This document shows positions 27,050-35,931 of a stretch of 64,000 nt of DNA, piece after piece. Origin of the DNA: Pseudomonas sp. Au-Pse12 (lineage in GTDB: Bacteria; Pseudomonadota; Gammaproteobacteria; Pseudomonadales; Pseudomonadaceae); contig NZ_JAJTTH010000015.1 in the NCBI RefSeq assembly GCF_021341665.1, positions 1 through 64,000 on the forward strand, written 5' to 3'. Below the pieces are notes generated by a model, which was not told the DNA's origin, made no database searches, and saw only the letters and a program-made list of their open reading frames with translations. A program made the position numbers and the translations under genes. How positions within the stretch are numbered: the first letter of the stretch is position 1; every line of letters starts with the position of its first letter.

Positions 27050-27780
27050 TGCAGCAACCTGGACGTTTGATCGGCCTTGGCGTGGGCCCCGGTGACCCGG
27101 AACTGATTACCTTGAAGGCCCTGCGCCTGCTGCGCGAGTCGCCGGTGGTGGCCTACTTCGTGGCCAAGGGCAAGAAAGGCAATGCCTTCGGCATCATCGA
27201 AGGGCACCTGCAACAGGCCCAGACCCTGCTGCCCCTGGTCTACCCGGTCACCACCGAAGTGCTGCCGGCGCCGCTGTCCTACGAACAAGTGATCAGCGAC
27301 TTCTACGACAGCGCCAGCGAAGAGCTGGCGAAGCATCTGGACGCTGGCCGCGACGTGGCGGTGATCTGCGAAGGCGACCCGTTCTTCTACGGTTCCTACA
27401 TGTACCTGCACGATCGCCTGGCCGAGCGTTACCAGGCCGAAGTGGTGCCGGGGGTGTGCTCGATGCTGGGCGGCGCCTCGGTACTGGGCGCGCCATTGGT
27501 GTATCGCAACCAGAGCCTGTCGGTGCTTTCCGGGGTGCTGCCGCATGACGAACTCAAGCGTCGCCTGGCGGATGCCGATGCGGCGGTGGTGATGAAGCTG
27601 GGGCGCAACTTCCCCAAGGTGCGTCAGGTCCTCGAAGAGCTGGGGCTGGCGCAGCGGGCGCTGTATGTCGAGCGCGCCACCATGGCCAACCAGAAGATCG
27701 TGCCGCTGGATGAAGTGGAGCCGATGTCCTCGCCGTACTTCTCGCTGATCATCGTGCCCGGCGAAAGGTGGCAAGGCTGA
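27046..27780 (+). CDS. cobI: Precorrin-2 C20-methyltransferase CobI
   Basis: A 244-residue tetrapyrrole methylase. SAM-site motifs GRLIGLGVGPGDPELITLKA at the N-terminus, VAVICEGDPFFYGSYMYLHD and VVPGVCSMLGGASVLGAPL mid-protein are those of CobI/CbiL. Two consecutive ATG codons (27046 and 27049) could start it. The stop TGA overlaps the cobJ ATG by one base. Confidence 0.96.
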   Translation: MMQQPGRLIGLGVGPGDPELITLKALRLLRESPVVAYFVAKGKKGNAFGIIEGHLQQAQTLLPLVYPVTTEVLPAPLSYEQVISDFYDSASEELAKHLDAGRDVAVICEGDPFFYGSYMYLHDRLAERYQAEVVPGVCSMLGGASVLGAPLVYRNQSLSVLSGVLPHDELKRRLADADAAVVMKLGRNFPKVRQVLEELGLAQRALYVERATMANQKIVPLDEVEPMSSPYFSLIIVPGERWQG

Positions 27781-29501
27781 TGGCCCGTTCAACTCCGGCC
27801 ATCGTCATCCTGGGCCAAGGCAGCCTCGACACCGCGCGGCAGATCCAGCGGCTGTACCCCGACTCGTTGATCCACGGTCTGGCGGAGCGGGTCGAAGGCG
27901 CCGATCGGATCTACCACGAATTCGGCGCGACGCTGCGCCAGTTGTATCAACAGGACACGCCGATCATCGCCCTGTGCGCGGCCGGTATCGTCATCCGCAC
28001 CCTGGCACCGTTGCTGCTGGAAAAGGGCGCCGAGCCGCCGGTGCTGGCGGTGGCCGAGGACGGCAGTGCCGTGGTGCCGCTGCTGGGTGGCTTGGGCGGG
28101 GTCAATGTCATGGCCCGAGAAATCGCTGCGGGCCTTGGCGTGGCGGCGGCCATTACCACCAGTGGTGAACTGCGCTTCGGCACGTGCCTGCTCAACCCGC
28201 CCAGCGGTTATGCCCTGGGCGACCTGGAACTGGGCAAGCGTTTCGTTTCCGACCTGCTGGGTGGCGAAAGCGTGCGCATCGAAGGCGCAGCCCCGTGGCT
28301 GGCCGCGGCGAAGCTGCCCGAGGACGACCAGGCCCGGCTGACCATCCGGGTCGGTTCCGCCGAGCGTGAACCTGCGGCCAACGAGCTGCTGATCTACCCT
28401 CGCAGCGTCCTCGTCGCTTGCCGTGGCAGCCAGCGTGCGGGCGAAGGCGATACCGAGCTCGCCACGTCGATCCGCCAGGCCCTGCATCAGGCGCGAATTG
28501 CCGCGCAGTCCGTGGCCTGCCTGCTGGCCGCCGACAGCGACATGGCCAACCGCGCGCTGCACCAGGCGGCGGCGCAACTGGGCGTACCGCTGCGCTTCCT
28601 GCCGGCCGCCGACAGTGTCGCCGAACTGGCGCAACAGGCCGTGCCGCAATTGCTGCCGCCGCTGAAGGTCGGCGACGAGATTGCCATTGCCGTGGCCAAC
28701 CAGCCCCTGGACCCCGAGCAGATCGGCCGTCCCCGCGGTCGCCTGGCCGTGATCGGCCTCGGCCCGGGCGCCGCCGAACTCATGGTGCCGGCGGTGAAAG
28801 CCGAACTGGCCCGGGCCAACGACATTCTGGGTTATGAAACCTACGTGCGCATGGCCGGCCCGTTCCGCGCCGATCAGGTCATGCACTGCACCGACAACCG
28901 CGAAGAAATGCAGCGCGCCCGTCACGCCTTTGAACTGGCGGCGCAAGGCCGTTCGGTGGTGGTGGTGTCGTCCGGCGACCCGGGCGTGTTCGCCATGGCT
29001 GCGGCGGTGCTCGAAGCCCTGCACGAATCCAGCGATCCGGCGTGGCACAGGGTCGACCTGGAGATCCTTCCCGGGGTTTCCGCGTCCCTGGCCACTGCGG
29101 CCCAGGCCGGTGCACCGCTGGGTCATGACTTCTGCGTGCTGTCGCTGTCGGACAACCTCAAGCCCTGGGACATCATCGAGAAGCGTCTGGACCTCGCCTC
29201 CCAGGCCGATTTGGCCCTGGCCTTCTACAACCCGATTTCCCGCTCGCGGCCCTGGCAGCTGGGCCGGGCCCTGGAGATCGTGCGCCAGCACCGCACGCCG
29301 CAAACCCCGGTGGTATTGGGGCGAGACATTGGCCGCCCTGGCCAGACCCTGCGTGTCATCACCCTGGGTGAGCTGACCCCGGCGCAGGTGGACATGCGCA
29401 CCATGGTGCTGGTGGGTTCTTCCACCACCTGCGTGTTCCCCCGGGCCGAGGGCGGCGAGTGGGTGTACACGCCGCGTTGGTACGGTCAAAAACCATTGTA
29501 G
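27780..29501 (+). CDS. cobJ: CbiG-CobJ fusion: precorrin-3B C17-methyltransferase
   Basis: A 573-residue two-part protein. Residues about 1-320 are CbiG-like: a CbiG_N segment (PIIALCAAGIVIRTLAPLL, then GGLGGVNVMAREIAAGLG) and a CbiG_C segment (SVLVACRGSQRAGEG to FLPAADSVAELAQ). Residues about 328-573 form the C17-methylase (RLAVIGLGPGAAELMVPAV, VVVVSSGDPGVFAMAAAVLE, LAFYNPISRSRPWQL). The fusion is known in Pseudomonas CobJ. CbiG normally hydrolyses the lactone in the anaerobic route, so its role beside aerobic CobG is not obvious. A REP unit begins inside the stop codon region. Confidence 0.94.
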   Translation: MARSTPAIVILGQGSLDTARQIQRLYPDSLIHGLAERVEGADRIYHEFGATLRQLYQQDTPIIALCAAGIVIRTLAPLLLEKGAEPPVLAVAEDGSAVVPLLGGLGGVNVMAREIAAGLGVAAAITTSGELRFGTCLLNPPSGYALGDLELGKRFVSDLLGGESVRIEGAAPWLAAAKLPEDDQARLTIRVGSAEREPAANELLIYPRSVLVACRGSQRAGEGDTELATSIRQALHQARIAAQSVACLLAADSDMANRALHQAAAQLGVPLRFLPAADSVAELAQQAVPQLLPPLKVGDEIAIAVANQPLDPEQIGRPRGRLAVIGLGPGAAELMVPAVKAELARANDILGYETYVRMAGPFRADQVMHCTDNREEMQRARHAFELAAQGRSVVVVSSGDPGVFAMAAAVLEALHESSDPAWHRVDLEILPGVSASLATAAQAGAPLGHDFCVLSLSDNLKPWDIIEKRLDLASQADLALAFYNPISRSRPWQLGRALEIVRQHRTPQTPVVLGRDIGRPGQTLRVITLGELTPAQVDMRTMVLVGSSTTCVFPRAEGGEWVYTPRWYGQKPL

Positions 29502-29520
29502 GAGTCGGCTTGCCGGCGAA
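29497..29520. repeat. REP-like unit at the cobJ 3' end
   Basis: TGTAGGAGTCGGCTTGCCGG followed by CGAA is the GCCGGC-type fluorescens REP unit, and its first bases coincide with the cobJ stop codon. A poorer inverted partner (ATCGCCGGCAG around 29540) follows. It separates convergent cobJ and the SMI1-like gene. Confidence 0.7.
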
Positions 29521-29568
29521 GGCGCTCGTAAGATCGCCATCGCCGGCAGCGGTTTCTAGCGTGCAGGG

Positions 29569-30018
29569 TCACTCATCCTCGTCCTTGTCCTTGGCGGTCA
29601 GCAGCCAGGTGATGAATTCGAAGAAGCTGGCCCATCTGGCGGGAATGCGCCCGGCGATAAAAGCCTCCCAGTCGCCCAGGTCGAAATCCCAGACGCCGCC
29701 GCTGTCCTTGTCCAGCAAGTAGCCGCCTTCGCCCTGCAATGAAGTGAAGGCGATAAAGTTCTGCGGCAACTCCCACACGTCATGAATGAACTCGGTGCAC
29801 ATCAGGATTTCTTCACTGGGCCCGTCGATATCCATCAGTACTTCGTAGCTCGCTCGGCTTTCGAAGTCGGCGGGGTGGTAGGCCAGGTAGATCTGTGCGA
29901 ACTCGCTGTCCAGGGCAATCCCTAATGTTGCCAGTGCTCGGGTGACCTCGGCGGTGTCGGGGCGCGGGCGGAAGCGGGGCTGGGCTTCGATCAGGGCGAT
30001 CAACTGCGGGGGAATCAT
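29569..30018 (-). CDS. SMI1/KNR4-like small acidic protein
   Basis: A 149-residue cytosolic protein. The C-terminal half (IYLAYHPADFESRASYEVL, WELPQNFIAFTSLQGEGGYL, KDSGGVWDFDLGDWEAFI) has the SUKH/SMI1-KNR4-like pattern, with acidic tail KDKDEDE. SUKH proteins frequently serve as immunity proteins against contact-dependent or polymorphic toxins. The start MIPPQLI at 30018 overlaps the preceding gene stop by four bases; the longer frame to 30165 is shadow. No toxin gene is adjacent, so an immunity role is inference. Confidence 0.72.
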   Translation of the reverse strand: MIPPQLIALIEAQPRFRPRPDTAEVTRALATLGIALDSEFAQIYLAYHPADFESRASYEVLMDIDGPSEEILMCTEFIHDVWELPQNFIAFTSLQGEGGYLLDKDSGGVWDFDLGDWEAFIAGRIPARWASFFEFITWLLTAKDKDEDE

Positions 30019-30560
30019 GGGGTGTCCTTGGTCATGTGTGGCCACTTGTCCAAGGGCAGGCGGTCCTGCTGCCGGGCAAAGTGTTCCCGGGCCTGGCCCA
30101 GGGTTTTGTGGTTGGGCCCGCTCAGCACATCCAGCGCCTCGCTGCCATCGTCTTCCCATTGGCACAGGTCGCAGATCTCGTATTCGCCCCGTGCCGAGAG
30201 GGTTCGATAACCGCAGCAGGGGCAGGCCTCCAGGTACTCGATATCCGCGCTGACGGCGTAGTCGCCCAGCCCGGCTTCACCCAGGCAGCGCCTCAGGTAC
30301 AGGTGGGTCACGCCGCGGTATTCGGCGCGCAGGGCGATCAGCAGCAGGGCATCGTAGACCGGGTCCCGCGCATCGTCCGGGGGTTCTGCTTGCGAGTTCA
30401 ACTGTTGCTGCAGGCTGGGTGGCAGTGTCGCGAACTCGAAGTCGTCGCTGTCCAGCCACCACCAGTTCAGCAGGTGGCAGGCGCGGGCAGCGGCATCGAG
30501 ATTGGGCAGCCTGTGCCGGCTGAGGAGGTCGATGGCGGTGGTGGCGGTGAGTGTTTCCAT
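30015..30560 (-). CDS. CPCC-domain cysteine-rich protein
   Basis: A 181-residue protein. The C-terminal part carries the CPCC motif region ACPCCGYRTLSARGEYEICD followed by LCQWEDDGSE, a small zinc-binding-looking module with four cysteines. The N-terminal 100 residues are helical and of unknown family (LLNWWWLDSDDFEFA). CPCC proteins are common in polymorphic-toxin and immunity neighbourhoods. It is coupled to the SMI1-like gene downstream by a four-base overlap. Start METLTATTAID at 30560 is preferred over the frame start at 30596. Confidence 0.78.
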   Translation of the reverse strand: METLTATTAIDLLSRHRLPNLDAAARACHLLNWWWLDSDDFEFATLPPSLQQQLNSQAEPPDDARDPVYDALLLIALRAEYRGVTHLYLRRCLGEAGLGDYAVSADIEYLEACPCCGYRTLSARGEYEICDLCQWEDDGSEALDVLSGPNHKTLGQAREHFARQQDRLPLDKWPHMTKDTP

Positions 30561-30586
30561 GGGGCTCGGTTTGTGGAGTGCGAGGG

Positions 30587-31039
30587 TCAGGGCCAAGTCA
30601 GGGTCAACTGGTCGGGGCGCTCAAGAGGGACCCGCACTGTGACGCCGGAGGTCGATTCGGCAAAAAGGTGCCGGTGCCGGATCTCGACCCGGTTGAAGGG
30701 GTTGCTGTCCTTCAAGACCACCAGCCAGATCAGCGCGCCTGAATCCTTCTCCTGCAACGACAGGAAACCATCGGCGCCATGAGCGCTGCACTCGCCGGCC
30801 CAGGCCTGCCAAGGCCCGGTGCTGGCGACGCACTGCGCCAGGGCCGCGAGGCCCTCACAGTCCTGGCTGGCGCTGTAGTCCGAGGCTGGCATCCACTGCT
30901 TGTTGATCAGTTGGGGATACTCATGGGGCAGCTCGAACAGGCAATAGAAGCCAGCGCCCAGAGAGATGGAGTTCTCCCTGGGGTAGCGTTCGTCCTGCCA
31001 TTGCTGCTGGATGAGTTGGCGGTCTTCACTGCCGGGCAT
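30587..31039 (-). CDS. Hypothetical cytosolic protein, first gene of immunity-like trio
   Basis: A 150-residue soluble protein I do not recognise. Features seen are many Trp/Tyr residues (GPWQAWAG, INKQWMPASDYS), two internal cysteines and a beta-rich C-terminus (SGVTVRVPLERPDQLTLTWP). It lies 26 bases upstream of the CPCC gene in the same direction, so the three probably form one transcript. Size and composition fit a small immunity or stress protein, but nothing in the sequence proves it. Confidence 0.7.
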   Translation of the reverse strand: MPGSEDRQLIQQQWQDERYPRENSISLGAGFYCLFELPHEYPQLINKQWMPASDYSASQDCEGLAALAQCVASTGPWQAWAGECSAHGADGFLSLQEKDSGALIWLVVLKDSNPFNRVEIRHRHLFAESTSGVTVRVPLERPDQLTLTWP

Positions 31040-31075
31040 GTGATGTTCCTTATCCGCTGCCGGGTCGAGCCGGTG

Positions 31076-31672
31076 TCAGGGCACCAGATAGCCTTTGACC
31101 CCGGTGAAGATGATCTGCGCCGCCAGGGCGCAGACGAACAGCCCCATCAAGCGGCTGACGATCTGCAAGCCCTGGTCGCCGAGGATGCGTTCGATGCGGT
31201 TGGACAGGTACAGCACCACGCCCACGGTGAGGCTGGCCAGGGCGATGCTGAGGATGGCGGTGAGCTTGTCATCCCAGTGCGGCTGGCTGACGCCCATGAC
31301 CAGGAGGGCGCCGATGGTCCCCGGGCCCACGGTCAGGGGAATGGTCAGCGGGACGATGGTCACGTCCTGCTGCACGTTGTCGGTCTGCACCGCCGACTTG
31401 CCCTGGGCCATGCCCAGGGCCGAGATGAACAGCACGCTGCCGGCGCCGATGCGGAAGGCGTCGACGGTGATGCCGAACACACCGAAGATCACCCGCCCGA
31501 ACAGGTACAGCAGGACGCTGGAGATCAGGGTCGCCAGGGCGACTTTCCAGGCCAGGCGCCGGCGCTCCTTGAGCGAGTAGCCGCGGGTCAGGCTGATGAA
31601 ACACGAGAGCACGAAGAAGGGGCTGTAGAGCACCAGCATCTTCAGGTAAACGCTGAACAGCACGTGGAGCAT
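31076..31672 (-). CDS. MarC family membrane protein
   Basis: A 198-residue integral membrane protein with six predicted helices and the MarC/YhgN signature PLTIPLTVGPGTIGALLVMG near residues 110-130. The family has no agreed function; a role in antibiotic resistance was once proposed for E. coli MarC and later withdrawn. It lies 64 bases downstream of retS on the same strand. Confidence 0.92.
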   Translation of the reverse strand: MLHVLFSVYLKMLVLYSPFFVLSCFISLTRGYSLKERRRLAWKVALATLISSVLLYLFGRVIFGVFGITVDAFRIGAGSVLFISALGMAQGKSAVQTDNVQQDVTIVPLTIPLTVGPGTIGALLVMGVSQPHWDDKLTAILSIALASLTVGVVLYLSNRIERILGDQGLQIVSRLMGLFVCALAAQIIFTGVKGYLVP

Positions 31673-31736
31673 GGTGGGAGCTCACGACTAAAGGAGGGCG
31701 AGCGAGAGTTTAACAGGCGCCGCACGGGCTGTCGGC

Positions 31737-34523
31737 TCAACTGGTGTGTGCGGCGCTGCGTTCGCGCAGGTCGCGCTGGGTGACCCAGTGCTCCACCAGT
31801 TCGCGCAGTTGCGAGAGCTCCACCGGCTTGGCCATGTGCCCGTCCATGCCGGCCTGGCGCGCGCGTTCCTTGTGCTCGGCCAGGATGTGCGCGGTGAGCG
31901 CCACCACCGGGGTGCGTACGCGCTGGTTGCCGACTTCCCAGGCCCGCAGTTGCTGAGTGGCGGAGAAGCCATCGAGCACCGGCATTTCGCAGTCCATCAG
32001 CACCAGGTCGTAGCGCTTGGCTTTCATCGCCTGCAGCGCTTCTTCGCCGTTGCTGGCGGTATCGGGCTGCAGGTTGAGCTTGCCGAGCATGCCGCGGATG
32101 ACCTTGGTGGAGATGCTGTTGTCCTCGGCCACCAGGATGCTGAAGTCGCTGGGCACGGTGACCTGAGCAGGGCCTTGGGCTGGGGTCAGGGGCATGTTGT
32201 AGGGCGCGGCGGGAGCCTTGTCGCGCTGGTTGAGTTCGTCCGCCAGGGTAGTCTTGAGGGTGTAGCCGGCCACGGGCTTGGCGAGGATGCGCTTGATCCC
32301 GGCATTGCGTGCAATCACCTTGCTCGGCGCGTTGCTGATGCCGGTGAGCATGATCAGCAGAATGTCGTGGTTCAGGCTCGGGTCTTCCTTGATCTTCGCC
32401 GCCAGTTGCATGCCGGTCATGCCGGGCATGTTCTGGTCCAGCAGGACCACGTCGAAGTAGTCCCGCAGGTGCGCCTTGGTGCGCAGCAGGGCCAGGGCTT
32501 CCTTGCCCGAAGGCACGGCGCTGACGTTCAGGCCCCAGGCGCTGCATTGCTGCACCAGGACCTTGCGGCAGGTGTCGTTGTCGTCCACCACCAGCACCCG
32601 CGCGCCTTGCAGGGGGCCGTCGAGGTCGGCGGTCGGGTGCTCCAGGCGCTCGGCGTCCAGGGGCAGGGTCAGCCACAGGGTGCTGCCCTGGTTGGTGCCG
32701 CTCTTGATGCCGAATTCACCATGCATCAGCAGGATCAGCTGGCGGGCGATCACCAGGCCCAGGTTGCCGCCCAGGCGCGTGGTGGCGAGGAAGTTCTTGC
32801 TGTGCAGCTCGGTGTGCAGCAGCGCCTCGCGTTCTTCGGCGTCCATCGGCTGGCCGCTGTCCTGCACGGCAATCCGCAGGCGCGGCTTGCTGCTGCGTTC
32901 GTCGAGGGCGACGACGATCAGCACTTCGCCTTCGTCGGTCTTCTTCAGGGCATTTTCCAGCAGGCTCAGCAGCGCCTGGCGCAGGCGGGTCGGGTCACCG
33001 CTGATGACCCGTGGCACCTGGGGCTGGATAAAGCTGATCAGCTCGACATTCTGCTGTTCGGCCTTGGCCCGGAAGATGCTCAGGCAGTCTTCGATCAGGG
33101 CGTTGAGGTCGAACTGCACGTCGTCCAGCTCGATCTGCCCGGACTCCAGCTTGGAGATGTCGAGGATCTCGTTGATCAGGGTCAGCAGCTCGTTGCCGGC
33201 GCTGTGGATGGTCTGCACGTAGTCACGCTGCTTGACCGATAGCGGCGTGCCCAGCAGCAGCTCGGTCATGCCCAGCACGCCGTTCATCGGGGTACGGATC
33301 TCGTGGCTGATCTTGGCCAGGAATTCGGCCTTGGCATTGACCTCGGCGGTGCTGGCGGCCAGGTCGCGGCTGACGCTGAAGCGATTCTCGGTGATGTTGC
33401 GCTGGCGCTCGCCGAGGGCAACGCTCATCAGCAGCCCGGCAATGCACACCACGCTCAGCAGGGTGACGATCAACCCTTGCGGCGCCACCAGGGTCAGGCC
33501 CAGCAGGGCCGGGAGAATCACCAGGGTGCCGAGGTTGAAGATCACCATGGCGGTGACGAACAGCCGAGCCGGGCGGTAGCCCTTGTGCCAGTGGTAGCCG
33601 CCGACGAACAGCATGCTCAGGCCGGCCATGGCCACCAGGCCGTAGGTGATGATGTTCAGCGGCAGGGTATCGACGAACAGCAGCAACAAACCGGACAGGC
33701 TGATCAGCAGGATGTTGCCCAGCAACAGGCGGTTCAGCGGGTGCGGCCCCAGGGGCGCGAAAAAGCGGTAGGCGAACATCATCCCGCAGGGCGCGGTCAG
33801 CAGCAGGGCGACATAGGCGCCCGGTGTCTGCAGCGCCTGCCAGTCCGGCAGCCAGGGCCCGAACAGGTTCAGCAGCATCAGCAGGCTGAGGGTCAGCAGG
33901 CCCTCGCAGGCCGCCAGCCACAGGCTGCTGCGCGAGCGGGTGTAGGCGAAGCGCGTGAGGTTGTGCAGGATCAGCATCGCCAGGCAGCCGAAGAGCAGGC
34001 CGTAGATCAGTGTCTGGCTCTGGTCGGCGGCGCCTATCACGGCCGCTTGCAGGGTGATGTAGGGACGCAGTTCGTGTTCCGACACCAGGCGTACATAAAC
34101 CTCCAGCGGCTTGGCGCTTTGCGGCAGCGGCAGCATGAAATCGCTGCTGGGCAGGGGCTTTTGCGCTTGCGGCTGGCTGGAGCCGGTGTTCACTTGCTCG
34201 ATCAGCTTGTCGCCTTCGAGCACGTAGAGGTTCAGGTGGGACAGGTCGGGGGCGAAGATCCGCAGGATCTGCTCGTGGGTTCCCGGCTGGAGCCTGAAGC
34301 GTAGCCACAGAGCGCCATCGGGCTCGGCAGCGGTGAGTTTGTCCAGTTCGATCGGGCTGAACTGGTTGGTGTAGCGCGGGGAGCGGATGTCACTGAGCTG
34401 CAGGCTGGCCTGTTCGTCGAGCAAAACCGCCCAGCCACTGCCTTGAGCGGCCAGGGCCGGGTTCAAGCAGAGCAGGGTCAGCAAGGTGACGGTGAAGCCT
34501 AGGGCAATCCGGAGCCAGCGCAC
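31737..34523 (-). CDS. retS: Hybrid sensor kinase RetS
   Basis: A 928-residue membrane hybrid kinase: signal about 1-26, 7TMR-DISMED2 periplasmic sensor 30-165, seven transmembrane helices about 170-370, HisKA with His407 in FLAKISHEIRTPMNG, an ATPase domain (LLENALKKTD at 521-530), and two receivers, REC1 with Asp696 in LLDQNMPGMTG and REC2 with LMDCEMPVLDG. The G1 box reads DSGQPMD and the G2 box GGNLGL, both poorer than usual. Domain plan and location beside purD match RetS, which binds GacS and blocks GacS/GacA signalling to switch between motile and biofilm states. REC acceptors look intact. Confidence 0.92.
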   Translation of the reverse strand: MRWLRIALGFTVTLLTLLCLNPALAAQGSGWAVLLDEQASLQLSDIRSPRYTNQFSPIELDKLTAAEPDGALWLRFRLQPGTHEQILRIFAPDLSHLNLYVLEGDKLIEQVNTGSSQPQAQKPLPSSDFMLPLPQSAKPLEVYVRLVSEHELRPYITLQAAVIGAADQSQTLIYGLLFGCLAMLILHNLTRFAYTRSRSSLWLAACEGLLTLSLLMLLNLFGPWLPDWQALQTPGAYVALLLTAPCGMMFAYRFFAPLGPHPLNRLLLGNILLISLSGLLLLFVDTLPLNIITYGLVAMAGLSMLFVGGYHWHKGYRPARLFVTAMVIFNLGTLVILPALLGLTLVAPQGLIVTLLSVVCIAGLLMSVALGERQRNITENRFSVSRDLAASTAEVNAKAEFLAKISHEIRTPMNGVLGMTELLLGTPLSVKQRDYVQTIHSAGNELLTLINEILDISKLESGQIELDDVQFDLNALIEDCLSIFRAKAEQQNVELISFIQPQVPRVISGDPTRLRQALLSLLENALKKTDEGEVLIVVALDERSSKPRLRIAVQDSGQPMDAEEREALLHTELHSKNFLATTRLGGNLGLVIARQLILLMHGEFGIKSGTNQGSTLWLTLPLDAERLEHPTADLDGPLQGARVLVVDDNDTCRKVLVQQCSAWGLNVSAVPSGKEALALLRTKAHLRDYFDVVLLDQNMPGMTGMQLAAKIKEDPSLNHDILLIMLTGISNAPSKVIARNAGIKRILAKPVAGYTLKTTLADELNQRDKAPAAPYNMPLTPAQGPAQVTVPSDFSILVAEDNSISTKVIRGMLGKLNLQPDTASNGEEALQAMKAKRYDLVLMDCEMPVLDGFSATQQLRAWEVGNQRVRTPVVALTAHILAEHKERARQAGMDGHMAKPVELSQLRELVEHWVTQRDLRERSAAHTS

Positions 34524-34552
34524 GGCGAAATCCCTTCGTTGGTTGAAGCCTG

Positions 34553-34558
34553 ATTATA
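34553..34558 (-). promoter_or_regulatory. Candidate retS promoter -10 element
   Basis: TATAAT on the minus strand, 30 bases before the retS ATG. The hexamer 17 bases further upstream is only GCGGTC, so the -35 is poor. A short hairpin CAAGGGC-GCGAG-GCCCTTG at 34586-34604 between purD and this element could end purD transcription. Confidence 0.4.
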
Positions 34559-34622
34559 ACTATGCGCGGCGTAAAGACCGCACGACAAGGGCGCGAGGCC
34601 CTTGCCGCCGTCACTCAACGCT

Positions 34623-35912
34623 TTATTCCTGGCCACGCTCGCGGGCAATGGCACGGTAGCCGATATCCTTGCGGTAGAAGCAGCCCTGCCAGTCGATCTC
34701 GGCCGCCAGGCGGTAGGCCTGCTGCTGGGCCGCATCAACGCTGTCGCCCATGGCGGTGGCGCACAGTACCCGGCCGCCGGAGGTCACGACCTGGCCATCC
34801 TTGAGCGCGGTACCGGCATGGAACACCTTGCCTTCCAGTGCGGCCGCGGCGTCCAGGCCCGTAATGGCCGCGCCCTTGGCGTAGTCACCAGGGTAGCCGC
34901 CGGCCGCCAGAACGATACCCAGGCTCGGGCGGGGGTCCCATTGCGCTTCGACCTTGTCCAGGGCCTGGGCCAGGGCGGCTTCCACCAGCAGCACCAGGCT
35001 CGATTGCAGGCGCAGCATCACCGGCTGGGTTTCCGGGTCGCCGAAGCGGCAGTTGAACTCGATGACTTTCGGGTTGCCGGCCTTGTCGATCATCAGCCCG
35101 GCGTAGAGGAAGCCGGTGTAGACGTTGCCTTCCTCGGCCATGCCGCGCACGGTCGGCCAGATCACCAGGTCCATGACCCGCTGGTGCACTTCGGCGGTGA
35201 CCACCGGTGCTGGCGAGTAAGCGCCCATGCCACCGGTATTGGGGCCAGTGTCGCCGTCGCCGACGCGCTTGTGGTCCTGGCTGGTGGCCATGGGCAGGAC
35301 GTTCTTGCCGTCGACCATGACGATGAAGCTGGCTTCCTCGCCGTCGAGGAACTCTTCGATCACCACGCGGGAGCCGGCGTCGCCGAAGGCATTGCCGGCC
35401 AGCATGTCGCGCACGGCGTCCTCGGCTTCGGCCAGGGTCATGGCGACGATCACGCCTTTACCGGCCGCCAGGCCGTCGGCCTTGATCACGATCGGTGCGC
35501 CTTTCTCACGCAGGTAGGCCAGCGCCGGCTCGATCTCGGTGAAGTTCTGGTAATCGGCGGTCGGGATCTTGTGGCGCGCGAGGAAATCCTTGGTGAAGGC
35601 TTTCGAACCTTCCAGCTGCGCCGCACCGGCCGTCGGACCGAAGCAGTCCAGGCCACGGGAGCGGAACAGGTCGACCACACCGGCCACCAGCGGCACTTCC
35701 GGGCCGACGATGGTCAGCGACACATTCTTCTCGGCGAAATCGGCCAGTTGCTCCAGGGCCAGGACGTCGATGGCGACGTTCTCGCACTTGGCTTCGATGG
35801 CGGTACCGGCGTTGCCCGGGGCGACGAACACTTTCTGAACCCGTGGGTCCTGAGCGACTTTCCAGGCCAGAGCGTGTTCACGACCGCCGCTACCAATGAT
35901 CAAAACGTTCAA
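34623..35912 (-). CDS. purD: Phosphoribosylamine-glycine ligase PurD
   Basis: GAR synthetase of de novo purine synthesis, 429 residues. N-terminus MNVLIIGSGGREHALAWKV, the ATP-grasp segment APIVIKADGLAAGKGVIVAM and the metal site FNCRFGDPETQPVMLRL are diagnostic. It is downstream of purH by about 170 bases of repeat-containing DNA, in the same direction. Confidence 0.98.
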   Translation of the reverse strand: MNVLIIGSGGREHALAWKVAQDPRVQKVFVAPGNAGTAIEAKCENVAIDVLALEQLADFAEKNVSLTIVGPEVPLVAGVVDLFRSRGLDCFGPTAGAAQLEGSKAFTKDFLARHKIPTADYQNFTEIEPALAYLREKGAPIVIKADGLAAGKGVIVAMTLAEAEDAVRDMLAGNAFGDAGSRVVIEEFLDGEEASFIVMVDGKNVLPMATSQDHKRVGDGDTGPNTGGMGAYSPAPVVTAEVHQRVMDLVIWPTVRGMAEEGNVYTGFLYAGLMIDKAGNPKVIEFNCRFGDPETQPVMLRLQSSLVLLVEAALAQALDKVEAQWDPRPSLGIVLAAGGYPGDYAKGAAITGLDAAAALEGKVFHAGTALKDGQVVTSGGRVLCATAMGDSVDAAQQQAYRLAAEIDWQGCFYRKDIGYRAIARERGQE

Positions 35913-35931
35913 GTCAGACTCCTTCGGAGGA

